Positions 55,297 through 63,119 of a DNA stretch of 64,000 bases are shown one piece after another. The stretch lies in assembly GCF_003349955.1 (NCBI RefSeq), contig NZ_QLKQ01000016.1, positions 33,659-97,658 of the forward strand, in the 5' to 3' direction. The notes under the pieces were generated by a model. That model was not told the DNA's origin, made no database searches, and saw only the letters and a program-made list of their open reading frames with translations. Source of the DNA: Azospirillum brasilense. Its GTDB lineage: Bacteria; Pseudomonadota; Alphaproteobacteria; Azospirillales; Azospirillaceae. The position numbers and the translations under genes were made by a program. How positions within the stretch are numbered: position 1 is the stretch's first letter; each line of letters begins with the position of its first letter.

Positions 55297-55800
55297 ATGT
55301 CCACGCCCATGTCCACGCCCATGTCCATCCTCATCCTCGGCCTCGGCAACATCCTCCTGATGGACGAAGGGGTGGGCGTGCGCGCCATGGAGGCGTTCGA
55401 CGCCGCCTGGAGCGTGCCCGACCATGTCAGCGTGGTGGACGGCGGCACCTGCGGCATGGACATGCTGGACCTGATCGCCAGCCACAGCCACCTGATTGCC
55501 GTTGACGCGGTGAAGACCGGCGCGCCACCGGCCACCCTGACCGTGCTGCGCGGCGACGAGGTTCCGGCCTATTTCAAGGGCAAGCTGTCGCCCCACCAGC
55601 TCGGCCTCAGCGACCTGCTGGCCTCGCTGCGCCTTCAGGACGAGGCGCCGGAGACCGTGACCGTGGTCGGCTGCGTCCCGATGGCGCTCGGCACCGGCCT
55701 GATGATGTCGCCGGAGATCGAGGCGGTGATCCCGCGCATGGTGACGATGATCGTCGAGGAGCTGGCCCGTCTCGGCGTGACCGCCACGCCCCGAAACTGA
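55297..55800 (+). CDS. hybD: hydrogenase maturation protease HybD
   Basis: A 167-residue endopeptidase that trims the C-terminus of HybC. The nickel-sensing acid residues appear in ILGLGNILLMDEGVGVRAME and VDGGTCGMDML, with DAVKTG further on. The first of three in-frame ATGs is chosen because GGAG lies ten bases before it. The three ATGs are generated by a 12-base tandem repeat (ATGTCCACGCCC twice, then ATGTCC), so the N-terminus reads MSTPMSTPMS. The core family sequence begins at the third. Confidence 0.9.
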   Translation: MSTPMSTPMSILILGLGNILLMDEGVGVRAMEAFDAAWSVPDHVSVVDGGTCGMDMLDLIASHSHLIAVDAVKTGAPPATLTVLRGDEVPAYFKGKLSPHQLGLSDLLASLRLQDEAPETVTVVGCVPMALGTGLMMSPEIEAVIPRMVTMIVEELARLGVTATPRN

Positions 55801-55825
55801 GCGTGGCGGCGCTGTTCACCTCACG

Positions 55826-56836
55826 TCAGCGGTCGGCGCGGATCGGGCCGAACTCCACCGGGACCCATGCGTAGCCCTTGCCTTCGGTGCGGACGTGTCC
55901 GATGCCGGGGAAGGGCAGATGGGCGCCGGCCACCCACAGCTTCTGCGCCGCGGCGTCGGCGAAGATCTTCTTGCGGGACGCGACGGCCTGCGCCTTGTCG
56001 GCGTCGAACTCGATGACGACCTCCGGACGGGCGAACTGCACGGAGTGGCTGTGCACGATGTCGCCCCACATCAGAATGCTGCGCTCCCCCGACGTGAACA
56101 GGTAACCGCTGTGCCCCGGCGTGTGGCCGTAGGCCGCCACCGACTCAACGCCCGGCACGAGGCTGTCGCCGGGCTGGTAGGGCTTCAGCTTGCCGGCCGC
56201 CGCGTAGGGCGCCACCGCCGCGCGGGCCATGGCGAAGAAGGGCTGGCTGTCCGCCGGGGCCTTGGCCGCCACCTCCTCGCTCAACCAGAAGTCGGCGTCG
56301 GCCTTGGCGACATGGACCGTGGCGTTGGGGAACAGCATGGCGCCGTCCGGGCGCAGCAGGCCGTTGGCGTGGTCCGGATGCAGGTGGGTCAGCAGAACCG
56401 TGTCGATCTGTTCCGGGTTGTAGCCGGCGGCGCGGATGTTGTCGGCGATGAAGCCCAGCGCCGGACCGAAGGCCTTGGCCGTTCCGGTGTCCACCAGGAC
56501 GAGGTTCGCGCCGGTGTGCACCAGATAGGCGTTCACCGCCGTCTGGACGCCCGGCGTATCGGCCAGGAACATGCGGGCGAGCAGGCTCTGGATGTCGTCG
56601 GCGCTGGCGCCGCTGAGAATCTTGCGGTCGAGGTCGATGAAGCCGTCATAGAGCGCGGTGACTTCGAAGTCGCCGATGGCCATGCGGTAGAAGCCCGGCG
56701 CCTGGGTCCGCTGCTGGCCCGGCACCTCCGCCAGCGCCGGCGCCGGCGCCGCGGGGGCCAGGACGGCACCGGCAGGAAAAGCGATGGCCAAGGCGAGCAG
56801 AGCGTTGCGCAGGGAGGCGAAGGTCGGCGGTGTCAT
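55826..56836 (-). CDS. secreted MBL-fold metallohydrolase (copy 1)
   Basis: A 336-residue metallo-beta-lactamase-fold protein. The signal peptide (ALLALAIAFPAGAVLAPAAPAPALA) precedes the domain, with the zinc motif TVLLTHLHPDHANGL, then GHTPGHSGYLF, WGDIVHSHSV and a final GAHLPFPGIGHV. It is a close paralogue of the next gene (57016-58017). Function unknown; the fold includes lactonases and other hydrolases. It lies convergent to hybD inside the hydrogenase locus, with no known role in hydrogenase maturation. Confidence 0.85.
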   Translation of the reverse strand: MTPPTFASLRNALLALAIAFPAGAVLAPAAPAPALAEVPGQQRTQAPGFYRMAIGDFEVTALYDGFIDLDRKILSGASADDIQSLLARMFLADTPGVQTAVNAYLVHTGANLVLVDTGTAKAFGPALGFIADNIRAAGYNPEQIDTVLLTHLHPDHANGLLRPDGAMLFPNATVHVAKADADFWLSEEVAAKAPADSQPFFAMARAAVAPYAAAGKLKPYQPGDSLVPGVESVAAYGHTPGHSGYLFTSGERSILMWGDIVHSHSVQFARPEVVIEFDADKAQAVASRKKIFADAAAQKLWVAGAHLPFPGIGHVRTEGKGYAWVPVEFGPIRADR

Positions 56837-57015
56837 CGGCGTGGTTCCCCTTCAGGACGGTCGGCACCCAGCATGGCCGTCCCGGACGCGCCGGGGAAGC
56901 GTCCCGGGAGGAATGCGCCAACCGATTGGAATAGTTCTGGAATTTCCCGACTGGCACACGCCCGCAAGCGGCCTGGCGGGGGGTGCCGCCGAGCCTTGAC
57001 GCCGAATCGGGCCGC

Positions 57016-58017
57016 TCAGCGGTCGCTGCGGATCGGGCCGAACTCCACGGGAACCCAGGCGTAGCCGTCCCCTTCGGTGCGGACATGGCCAATGCCGGGG
57101 AACGGCAGATGGGCGCCACCGACCCACAGCTTCTGCGCCGCCGCCTCGGCCAGCAGCCTTCTGCGTGAGGCGACGGTCTCGTCCTTGTCCACGTCGAACT
57201 CGATGGCGATCTCCGGCCGGGCGAACTGAAGGGCGTGGCTGTGCACGGTGTCGCCCCACAGCAGAATGCTCTGCTCCTTCGAGCGGAACAGGTAACCGCT
57301 GTGTCCCGGCGTGTGGCCATAGGCCGCCACCGACTCCACGCCGGGCAGGAGGCTGTCACCGGGCTGGTAGGGCTTCAGCCTGCCCGCCGCCTCGTAGGGC
57401 GCCACCGCGGCACGGGCCATGGCGAAGAAGGGCTTGAGCGGCGCCGGGGCCTTGGCCACCGCCTCCCCGCCCAGCCAGAAATCGACCTCGGCCTTGGCGA
57501 CCCGGACCTCGGCGTTGGGGAACAGGATGGAACCGTCCGGGCGCAGCAGGCCGTTGGCGTGGTCCGGATGCAGATGGGTCATCAGGATCGTGTCGACCTG
57601 CTCCGGGCGGTAGCCGGCGGCGCGGATGTTGTCGGCGATGAAGCCGAGCGTCGGCCCCAGCGACTTGGCCGCCCCGGCGTCCACCAGGACCAGATTCGTG
57701 CCGGTGTGCACCAGATAGGCGTTCACCGCCGTCTGGATCTCCGGCCGCTCCGCCAGGAACATGCGGTCGAGCAGGCCGATGATGTCCTCGGATTTGGCGC
57801 CGATGAAATACTTGCGGTCGCGGTCGATGAAGCCGTCGAACAGCGCGGTGATCTCGAAATCGCCGATGGCCATGCGGTGGAAGCCCGGCGCCTGGGTCCG
57901 CTGCTGCCCCGGCACCTCCGCCAGCGCCGGCGCCGCGGGGGCCAGGACGGCGCCGACGGGAAGGGCGACGGCCAGGGCGAGCAGGGCGTCGCGCAGGGAG
58001 GGAACGGTCGGCGTCAT
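57016..58017 (-). CDS. secreted MBL-fold metallohydrolase (copy 2)
   Basis: A 333-residue paralogue of the preceding protein, alike from signal peptide to C-terminus (by eye about three quarters identical). Zinc motif MTHLHPDHANGLL, later GHTPGHSGYLF and AHLPFPGIGHVRTEG. The ATG at 58017 is set by alignment with copy 1. The 179-base gap between the copies has no clear terminator, so both may be on one transcript. Tandem gene duplication is the simplest explanation. Confidence 0.85.
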   Translation of the reverse strand: MTPTVPSLRDALLALAVALPVGAVLAPAAPALAEVPGQQRTQAPGFHRMAIGDFEITALFDGFIDRDRKYFIGAKSEDIIGLLDRMFLAERPEIQTAVNAYLVHTGTNLVLVDAGAAKSLGPTLGFIADNIRAAGYRPEQVDTILMTHLHPDHANGLLRPDGSILFPNAEVRVAKAEVDFWLGGEAVAKAPAPLKPFFAMARAAVAPYEAAGRLKPYQPGDSLLPGVESVAAYGHTPGHSGYLFRSKEQSILLWGDTVHSHALQFARPEIAIEFDVDKDETVASRRRLLAEAAAQKLWVGGAHLPFPGIGHVRTEGDGYAWVPVEFGPIRSDR

Positions 58018-58134
58018 CGGCAAAGCACAACTCCCGATTGGGATTCGGTCAAGGGTGCCGATCAGATACAGGAACATGCGAAGGGTGCCCACCGGAAAGG
58101 ATGGGCGCACCGATGACGTTTTCGGGACAATGAA

Positions 58135-58164
58135 AAGGCCCGGCGAAGCGGTTCGCCGGGCCTT
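58135..58164 (-). terminator. terminator after hupE (minus strand)
   Basis: A perfect 13-bp stem AAGGCCCGGCGAA / TTCGCCGGGCCTT with a 4-base loop and further As on the plus-strand left side (T-run on the minus strand). It ends hupE transcription before the MBL-fold genes. Confidence 0.85.
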
Positions 58165-58209
58165 CCCATTGGGCGTCTTGCCGCCCGTCTCCACCGTCGT
58201 TGCAGGCGA

Positions 58210-58812
58210 TCAGCCCAGCGCCAGCAGCGCCACGCCGGCCAAGCCGAACACGGCACCCGTACCGCGCAGCGCCAGCGCGCCCTTGCCACCTTCGATGAAG
58301 CGGCGCAGCGACAGGGCCGCGCCGATGCCGGCACCGTGCAGCAGCGCGGTGGCCAGGGCGAAGCCCAGACCGTAGAGCAGCGGCTCCGCCGCCTCCGGCA
58401 TCTCCGCGCCGTGAGCATGGCCATGGAAAACGGCGAACAGGGCGACCATACCGGCAGAGGCGAGCAGCGGCAGGCGGGACTGGAAGGCGATCAGCGCGCC
58501 CAGAGCGATCACGGACAGGACGATGCCAAGCTCCACCTGCGGCAGGTCGATGCCGGCCATGCCCAGCAGGCCGCCGCCGATCATCGCGCCGACGAAGGCC
58601 GCCGGCAGCGCCCACAGGGCCTTGCCGCCACGCTGCGCGGCCCACAGGCCGACGGCGACCATCGCCAGCAGATGATCCCAGCCACCGACCGGGTGCATGA
58701 ACCCATGGACGAACCCGGCGTCGTGGGCGCCGAAGGTGTGGGCGAGCGCCGTGTTGGGCAGAGCGGCCAGAACTGCCGCCGCGGTGGCCGACGCGAGAGC
58801 GAAACGTTTCAT
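58210..58812 (-). CDS. hupE: HupE/UreJ-family nickel permease
   Basis: A 200-residue membrane protein of the HupE/UreJ family that supplies nickel for hydrogenase. The signal-like first helix (ALASATAAAVLAALPNTALA) is followed by the family motif GFMHPVGGWDHLLAMVAVGLWA (conserved His and Asp) and a later FHGHAHGAE. About six helices are predicted. The ATG at 58812 starts the MKRFALAS segment. It is divergent from hypC across a 249-base gap that contains an FNR-type box. Confidence 0.92.
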   Translation of the reverse strand: MKRFALASATAAAVLAALPNTALAHTFGAHDAGFVHGFMHPVGGWDHLLAMVAVGLWAAQRGGKALWALPAAFVGAMIGGGLLGMAGIDLPQVELGIVLSVIALGALIAFQSRLPLLASAGMVALFAVFHGHAHGAEMPEAAEPLLYGLGFALATALLHGAGIGAALSLRRFIEGGKGALALRGTGAVFGLAGVALLALG

Positions 58813-58949
58813 CCGTGAAAACCCCTGCTGTATCGTTGAGCGGCGCACGACCGACCCCTACCCCATCGCGCGCGAAGCGGTCGCCACTGTAGCAGAACCG
58901 CTCCGATTGGAAATGGCGGAGCGCAATGAAACTACGCCGGACCGCATGT

Positions 58950-58990
58950 TTGACGCATATCAATGTGCGGTTTCACCCCCCGGTCAAGAT
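58950..58990 (+). promoter_or_regulatory. FNR/FixK-type box and -10 upstream of hypC
   Basis: TTGAC-GCAT-ATCAA (58950-58963) is a near-perfect FNR/FixK palindrome. A CAAGAT hexamer at 58985-58990 would place transcription start near 58997, with the box centre about 41 bases upstream as in activated promoters. hypC begins 65 bases further on. The box could also serve the divergent hupE. Confidence 0.65.
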
Positions 58991-59061
58991 GACGCAGTTG
59001 CACTGATCGTTTCACGCCGGCCGCCTCGCGACGACCGGGTTCTCCGGGTGAGGGCGCGCGC

Positions 59062-59334
59062 ATGTGTCTGGGCATTCCGATGCGGGTCCTGGAGACCGAC
59101 GGCTTCACCGCGCGCTGCGCCGGCCGGGGCGAGGAACGGCGCGTCAACGTCATGCTGATCGAGGAGGTGCCGGAAGGCGGCTGGGTCCTGGTCCATCTCG
59201 ACCGCGCCGTCCGCCCGCTGGAGGCCGACGAGGTGGAGCCGCTGAACCGCGCGCTCGACGCCATCCTGCTGGCGGCGCAGGGGGAGAACGTGGACCACCT
59301 GTTCGCCGACCTGATCGAAAAGGCAACCGCATGA
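59062..59334 (+). CDS. hypC: hydrogenase maturation chaperone HypC/HybG
   Basis: A 90-residue HypC-family chaperone that carries the Fe(CN)2CO unit with HypD and delivers it to the large subunit. The invariant N-terminal MCLGIPMRV motif, whose Cys2 binds iron, is present, as is VNVMLIEEV. First gene of the maturation operon; its stop overlaps the next ATG. Whether it serves only HybC (as HybG does in E. coli) cannot be told. Confidence 0.93.
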   Translation: MCLGIPMRVLETDGFTARCAGRGEERRVNVMLIEEVPEGGWVLVHLDRAVRPLEADEVEPLNRALDAILLAAQGENVDHLFADLIEKATA

Positions 59335-60032
59335 CCGCCGCCGGCCCCGAGGCGGGCTTCGCCGCCGACGCGCGTCCCGCCTGCGGGTCCTGCGGCACGG
59401 TCTATGACCCCGCGGCGGGCGATCCGGGGCGGGAGGTGCCGCCTGGAACGCCTTTCGGCGGGCTGCCGGACTATTGGCGCTGCCCGGGTTGCGGCGGTCC
59501 GCAGCATGGCTTCACCGCCGCGGTCCCGCCGGGCGCCGATCCCATGAGCTTGCGCGTCGCCGCCCTGACCGCCAGCTACCGCCTGATCGCGGAGCGCGAC
59601 ATGGCCGGCGTTCCCATCTGCAACGCCGCGCTGTCGGTGGAGGCGCTGGGCTTCCGTCCCCATGGGCCGGGCTGGATCGGCTGCGTCATCGCCCCCTGGT
59701 TCCTGAACGCCGTGCTGATCCCGCGCGATCCCGCCCTGTGGGAGGACCGGCGCGACGGCGACAAGCTGGAGGTTGGCCTGCCCTCCGGTGCCTACCGCTT
59801 CACCGCGGCGCGCGTGGGCGTTCTGGGAACGCTGGCGGTGATCCCGCTCGCCTCGGCCATGAACGTGTTCACCGACCAGCAGGACGCCCGCGGCGCCGCC
59901 GTCCTGGCGCTCGATCATCTGATGCGGACCCCGCAGCCGGCGCCACGGGCCGAGCCTCCGCCGGCAAGCGACGCGGACGCCGCGAAGCCCGCCCTGTCCC
60001 GCCGCTCCCTGTTCGGAGGTGGACGGCGATGA
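59331..60032 (+). CDS. rubredoxin-HybE fusion hydrogenase assembly protein (HupI-HupJ type)
   Basis: A 233-residue fusion. Residues ~15-60 are a rubredoxin domain with iron cysteines 18, 21, 51 and 54 ([17 protein letters not shown]) and the DPA.GD, G.PF..LPD.W pattern. Residues ~70-200 are a HybE/HupJ chaperone domain ([44 protein letters not shown]). In other hup operons these are separate HupI and HupJ proteins that protect or assemble the hydrogenase small subunit under oxygen. It overlaps hypC and hupK by four bases each. Confidence 0.9.
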   Translation: MTAAGPEAGFAADARPACGSCGTVYDPAAGDPGREVPPGTPFGGLPDYWRCPGCGGPQHGFTAAVPPGADPMSLRVAALTASYRLIAERDMAGVPICNAALSVEALGFRPHGPGWIGCVIAPWFLNAVLIPRDPALWEDRRDGDKLEVGLPSGAYRFTAARVGVLGTLAVIPLASAMNVFTDQQDARGAAVLALDHLMRTPQPAPRAEPPPASDADAAKPALSRRSLFGGGRR

Positions 60033-61198
60033 GCGGGACGGGCGCCGGGCTGGAGGGCAGCGTGTCGGTGCGGCTGGAGACCGCCGCCGGACGGGTGCGC
60101 GCCGTGTCGGTGCAGGTCCGCCGCCCCGCCGCCGCCCGCGCCCTGTGCGGGCGCACGCCCGACGAGGCGATGCGCCTCGTGCCGCTGCTGTTCAGCCTGT
60201 GCGGCACCGCCCAGTCGCTGGCCGCGCTGGACGCTCTGGAGGATGCGCTCGCTCTCGACGCGGGCGCGCACACCACCGCCCGCGCCCTGCTGGCCGAGGC
60301 GGAAACCGCGACGAACCACGCGTGGCAGGTCCTGATGGACTGGCCGGCCCGGCTGGACGAGGCACCGCAGCCCAGGGAGTTGGCGGGCCTGCGCGCTGCT
60401 GCGGCGGCGATCCATCCCGCGCTCTACCCGGCCCGCGACGGGCTGCGCCTCGGCGGCGGTTCGCTGAAGCCCGACCGCGCCGCCCTGACCGCCGCCACCG
60501 CGGCTCTGCGCGAGGGAGTGGAGCGCGCCGTCTTCGCCGCCCCGGTTCCGACCGACGACGCGGAGTTGGTGCGATGGGCCGGCACCGGCGCAACCCCGGC
60601 GGCGCGGCTGATGCGGCGCCTGCTGGAGCCGGGCATGGCCGGTTTCGGCGCCTGCGGCGTACCGGCGCTGGAGCCGCATCCGGCCCGCTGGTTCGGTGAA
60701 CGGCTGTCCGCCGACGCGGCCTTTTCCGAGCGTCCCCGGCAGGATGGCGCCGCGGCCCACACCGGGCCGCTGGCCCGCCAGAGCACGCACCCGCTGGTCG
60801 CCGCGCTGCTGGCGCGGCACGGCTCCGGTCTCGCCGCCCATGCCGCCGCGCGGCTCGTGGAACTGGCGGGGCTGGCGGAACGTCTGACGGGGTGGGCCAA
60901 CCGCCTGGAGGACGCCGAACCGGCTCCGGACACCGGCAACGCGCGCTGCGGCGCGGGAAGCGGCGCCGTCGAGACCGCCCGCGGGCGCCTCGCCCACTGG
61001 CTGCGGCTTGAGGACGGCCGCATCGCCGATTGCCGCATCGTCGCGCCGACCGAATGGAACTTCGCCGCGGACGGGCCGCTGGCCCGGGGCTTGGCCGGCG
61101 CCGTGGCGGACGACTCTCTGGCCGGGCGCGCTGCCCTGCTGGTGGGGGCGCTCGACCCCTGCGTGGCCCCGGCGATCACGATTCAGGACGAGGACTGA
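60029..61198 (+). CDS. hupK: hydrogenase assembly protein HupK
   Basis: A 389-residue HupK-type protein, a degenerate relative of the large subunit thought to act as scaffold during NiFe cofactor assembly. The L1-like site reads [23 protein letters not shown] and the L2-like end reads [11 protein letters not shown], which keeps only the first of the two L2 cysteines. Otherwise sequence is poorly conserved, as usual for the family. It overlaps the HybE-type gene and is followed by hypA three bases on. Confidence 0.85.
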   Translation: MSGTGAGLEGSVSVRLETAAGRVRAVSVQVRRPAAARALCGRTPDEAMRLVPLLFSLCGTAQSLAALDALEDALALDAGAHTTARALLAEAETATNHAWQVLMDWPARLDEAPQPRELAGLRAAAAAIHPALYPARDGLRLGGGSLKPDRAALTAATAALREGVERAVFAAPVPTDDAELVRWAGTGATPAARLMRRLLEPGMAGFGACGVPALEPHPARWFGERLSADAAFSERPRQDGAAAHTGPLARQSTHPLVAALLARHGSGLAAHAAARLVELAGLAERLTGWANRLEDAEPAPDTGNARCGAGSGAVETARGRLAHWLRLEDGRIADCRIVAPTEWNFAADGPLARGLAGAVADDSLAGRAALLVGALDPCVAPAITIQDED

Positions 61199-61201
61199 CC
61201 C

Positions 61202-61543
61202 ATGCACGAGCTGGCGCTCAGCCAGGGCATCATCGACGTGATCCGCGATCAGGCGGCGGCCCAGGGATTCGCAAGGGTGAAAACGGTGCGTCTGGTCATC
61301 GGCGCCCTGTCCCACGTCGAACCGCAGGCCATCGCCTTCGGGTTCGACGCGGTCAGCCGCGGCACCATCGCGGAGGGCGCCGTGCTGGACATCGAGCGCC
61401 CGCCCGGTCAGGCCTTCTGCCTGTCCTGTGAGAAGCCGGTCCCGCTGCCCGAGCGGTCGGCCCCCTGCCCCGAATGCGACGGCCACCAGCTCATGGTGAC
61501 CGGCGGCGAGGAAATGCGCGTCAAGGAATTGGAGGTGGAGTGA
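61202..61543 (+). CDS. hypA: hydrogenase nickel metallochaperone HypA
   Basis: A 113-residue HypA that inserts nickel with HypB. The start [14 protein letters not shown] gives the N-terminal MHE nickel site, and the zinc site is two CxxC pairs ([18 protein letters not shown]). Length and motif spacing are normal. The stop shares one base with the hypB ATG. Confidence 0.94.
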   Translation: MHELALSQGIIDVIRDQAAAQGFARVKTVRLVIGALSHVEPQAIAFGFDAVSRGTIAEGAVLDIERPPGQAFCLSCEKPVPLPERSAPCPECDGHQLMVTGGEEMRVKELEVE

Positions 61544-62511
61544 TGTGCACGGTCTGCGGCTGCGCCGAAGGCGAAACGAAAATCGAGGCCGGCCACGCGC
61601 ACGGCCATCATCATCATCACCACCATGACCATGACCATCCTCACGATCATGATCATGACCACCATCATCATCACGACCACAGCCACGAGCATGTCGGCCC
61701 GGACGGCAAGGTCTACCGGCACACCCACGGCGACGACCATGGACATGAGCACGATCATGCCCATGATCATGGGCATGACCACGGGACCATCGACCTCGGC
61801 CGCGGTCCGGCGGGGACGGAGGTGCCGGGCATGTCGCAGACCCGTCTGATCGCCATCGAACAGGACATCCTCGCCAAGAACGACAGCTTCGCCGCGGTGA
61901 ACCGCCAGCTGTTCGCGGCGAAGGGCGTGTTCGTGCTGAATCTGATGTCCAGCCCCGGTTCGGGCAAGACGACCCTGCTGACCCGCACGCTGACCGACCT
62001 GAAGGGCCGCTTCCCGATGGCGGTGATCGAGGGCGACCAGCAGACCTCCTTCGACGCCGACCGCATCCGCGCCACCGGCACGCCGGCCATCCAGGTCAAC
62101 ACCGGCCGGGGCTGCCATCTCGACGCCCAGATGGTCACCCAGGCGGTGGGCCGCCTGCCGGTGGAGACGGGCAGCGTCCTGTTCATCGAGAATGTCGGCA
62201 ACCTCGTCTGCCCGGCGGGCTTCGACCTCGGCGAGGCCCACAAGGTCGTCGTGCTCTCGGTGACGGAGGGGGAGGACAAGCCCCTGAAATACCCGGCGAT
62301 GTTCGCCGGCGCCGATCTGCTCCTGGTCAACAAGATCGACCTGCTGCCGCATCTGACCTTCGACGTGGCGCGCATGATCGCCTACGCCCGGCAACTCAAG
62401 CCCGACCTGCGCGTGATCGAGGTGTCCGCCACCACCGGCCAGGGGCTCGAGGACTGGTACGGCTGGATCGCGGCGGGGCTTGCGAAGGCGGTGGCGGGAC
62501 GCGGCGCATGA
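61543..62511 (+). CDS. hypB: hydrogenase maturation GTPase HypB, His-rich
   Basis: A 322-residue nickel-binding GTPase. The N-terminal MCTVCGC motif is the high-affinity nickel site. Residues ~20-85 hold about thirty histidines interspersed with aspartates, a nickel-storage region found in some rhizobial HypB proteins and absent from E. coli HypB. The GTPase domain follows: P-loop [23 protein letters not shown], and the G4-type [10 protein letters not shown]. It overlaps hypA by one base and lysE by four. Confidence 0.95.
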   Translation: MCTVCGCAEGETKIEAGHAHGHHHHHHHDHDHPHDHDHDHHHHHDHSHEHVGPDGKVYRHTHGDDHGHEHDHAHDHGHDHGTIDLGRGPAGTEVPGMSQTRLIAIEQDILAKNDSFAAVNRQLFAAKGVFVLNLMSSPGSGKTTLLTRTLTDLKGRFPMAVIEGDQQTSFDADRIRATGTPAIQVNTGRGCHLDAQMVTQAVGRLPVETGSVLFIENVGNLVCPAGFDLGEAHKVVVLSVTEGEDKPLKYPAMFAGADLLLVNKIDLLPHLTFDVARMIAYARQLKPDLRVIEVSATTGQGLEDWYGWIAAGLAKAVAGRGA

Positions 62512-63119
62512 GCCCCGCCGATTTCCTCCTGATGGCCGGCGCCTGCCTGTACTTCATGGCCACCCCCGGACCCGGCATCTTCGCCGTGGTCGCCCGTTCC
62601 CTCGCCGTAGGATGGCGGCGCAATCTGGGCTTCCTCGCCGGAATAGTGGTGGGCGACCTTGTGCTGCTGGCGCTCGCCCTCGGCGGGCTGGCCGCCGTCG
62701 CCCACGCCTTAGAGGAGCTGTTCACCCTGCTGCGCTTCGTCGCCGCCGGTTACCTGGTCTGGCTGGGCATCCGCACGTGGCGCGCGCCCGTCACCCTCGG
62801 TGGAGACCCGCCGGAGGCCGAGGGCGCACAGTTGCGGGGCTTCGCGAGCGGTCTGGCCCTGACCCTCTCGAACCCGAAGACCATCCTGTTCTACATGGCC
62901 TTTCTCCCGGCCTTCGTGGATCTGACCCGCGTCTCCGCCACCGACGCCGTTCTGATGGCCGGCATCGTGGTGAGCGTGTTGAGCGCCGTTTTGTTGACCT
63001 ACGCGCTGGCAGCGTCGCGCGCCCGCCATCTGTTCCGCAGCGAGCGTGCCATGAAGAGGCTGAACCAGGGTGCCGGTACGTTAATGATCGGCGCGGGCGT
63101 GGCGGTCGCCACGCGGTGA
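62508..63119 (+). CDS. LysE-family translocator
   Basis: A 203-residue membrane protein of the LysE/RhtB family (PDFLLM-like start, [34 protein letters not shown]), about six helices. These export amino acids or similar small molecules. The gene sits between hypB and hypF with four-base overlaps on both sides, so it is translated as part of the hydrogenase maturation operon. No role in that pathway is known to me. Confidence 0.86.
   Translation: MSPADFLLMAGACLYFMATPGPGIFAVVARSLAVGWRRNLGFLAGIVVGDLVLLALALGGLAAVAHALEELFTLLRFVAAGYLVWLGIRTWRAPVTLGGDPPEAEGAQLRGFASGLALTLSNPKTILFYMAFLPAFVDLTRVSATDAVLMAGIVVSVLSAVLLTYALAASRARHLFRSERAMKRLNQGAGTLMIGAGVAVATR

Noticed and set aside
61600..61795. Short CAT/CAC/GAC repeats suspected as a repeat array or CRISPR
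   Set aside because: The repeats encode the in-frame His-rich tract of HypB; no regular spacers are present.
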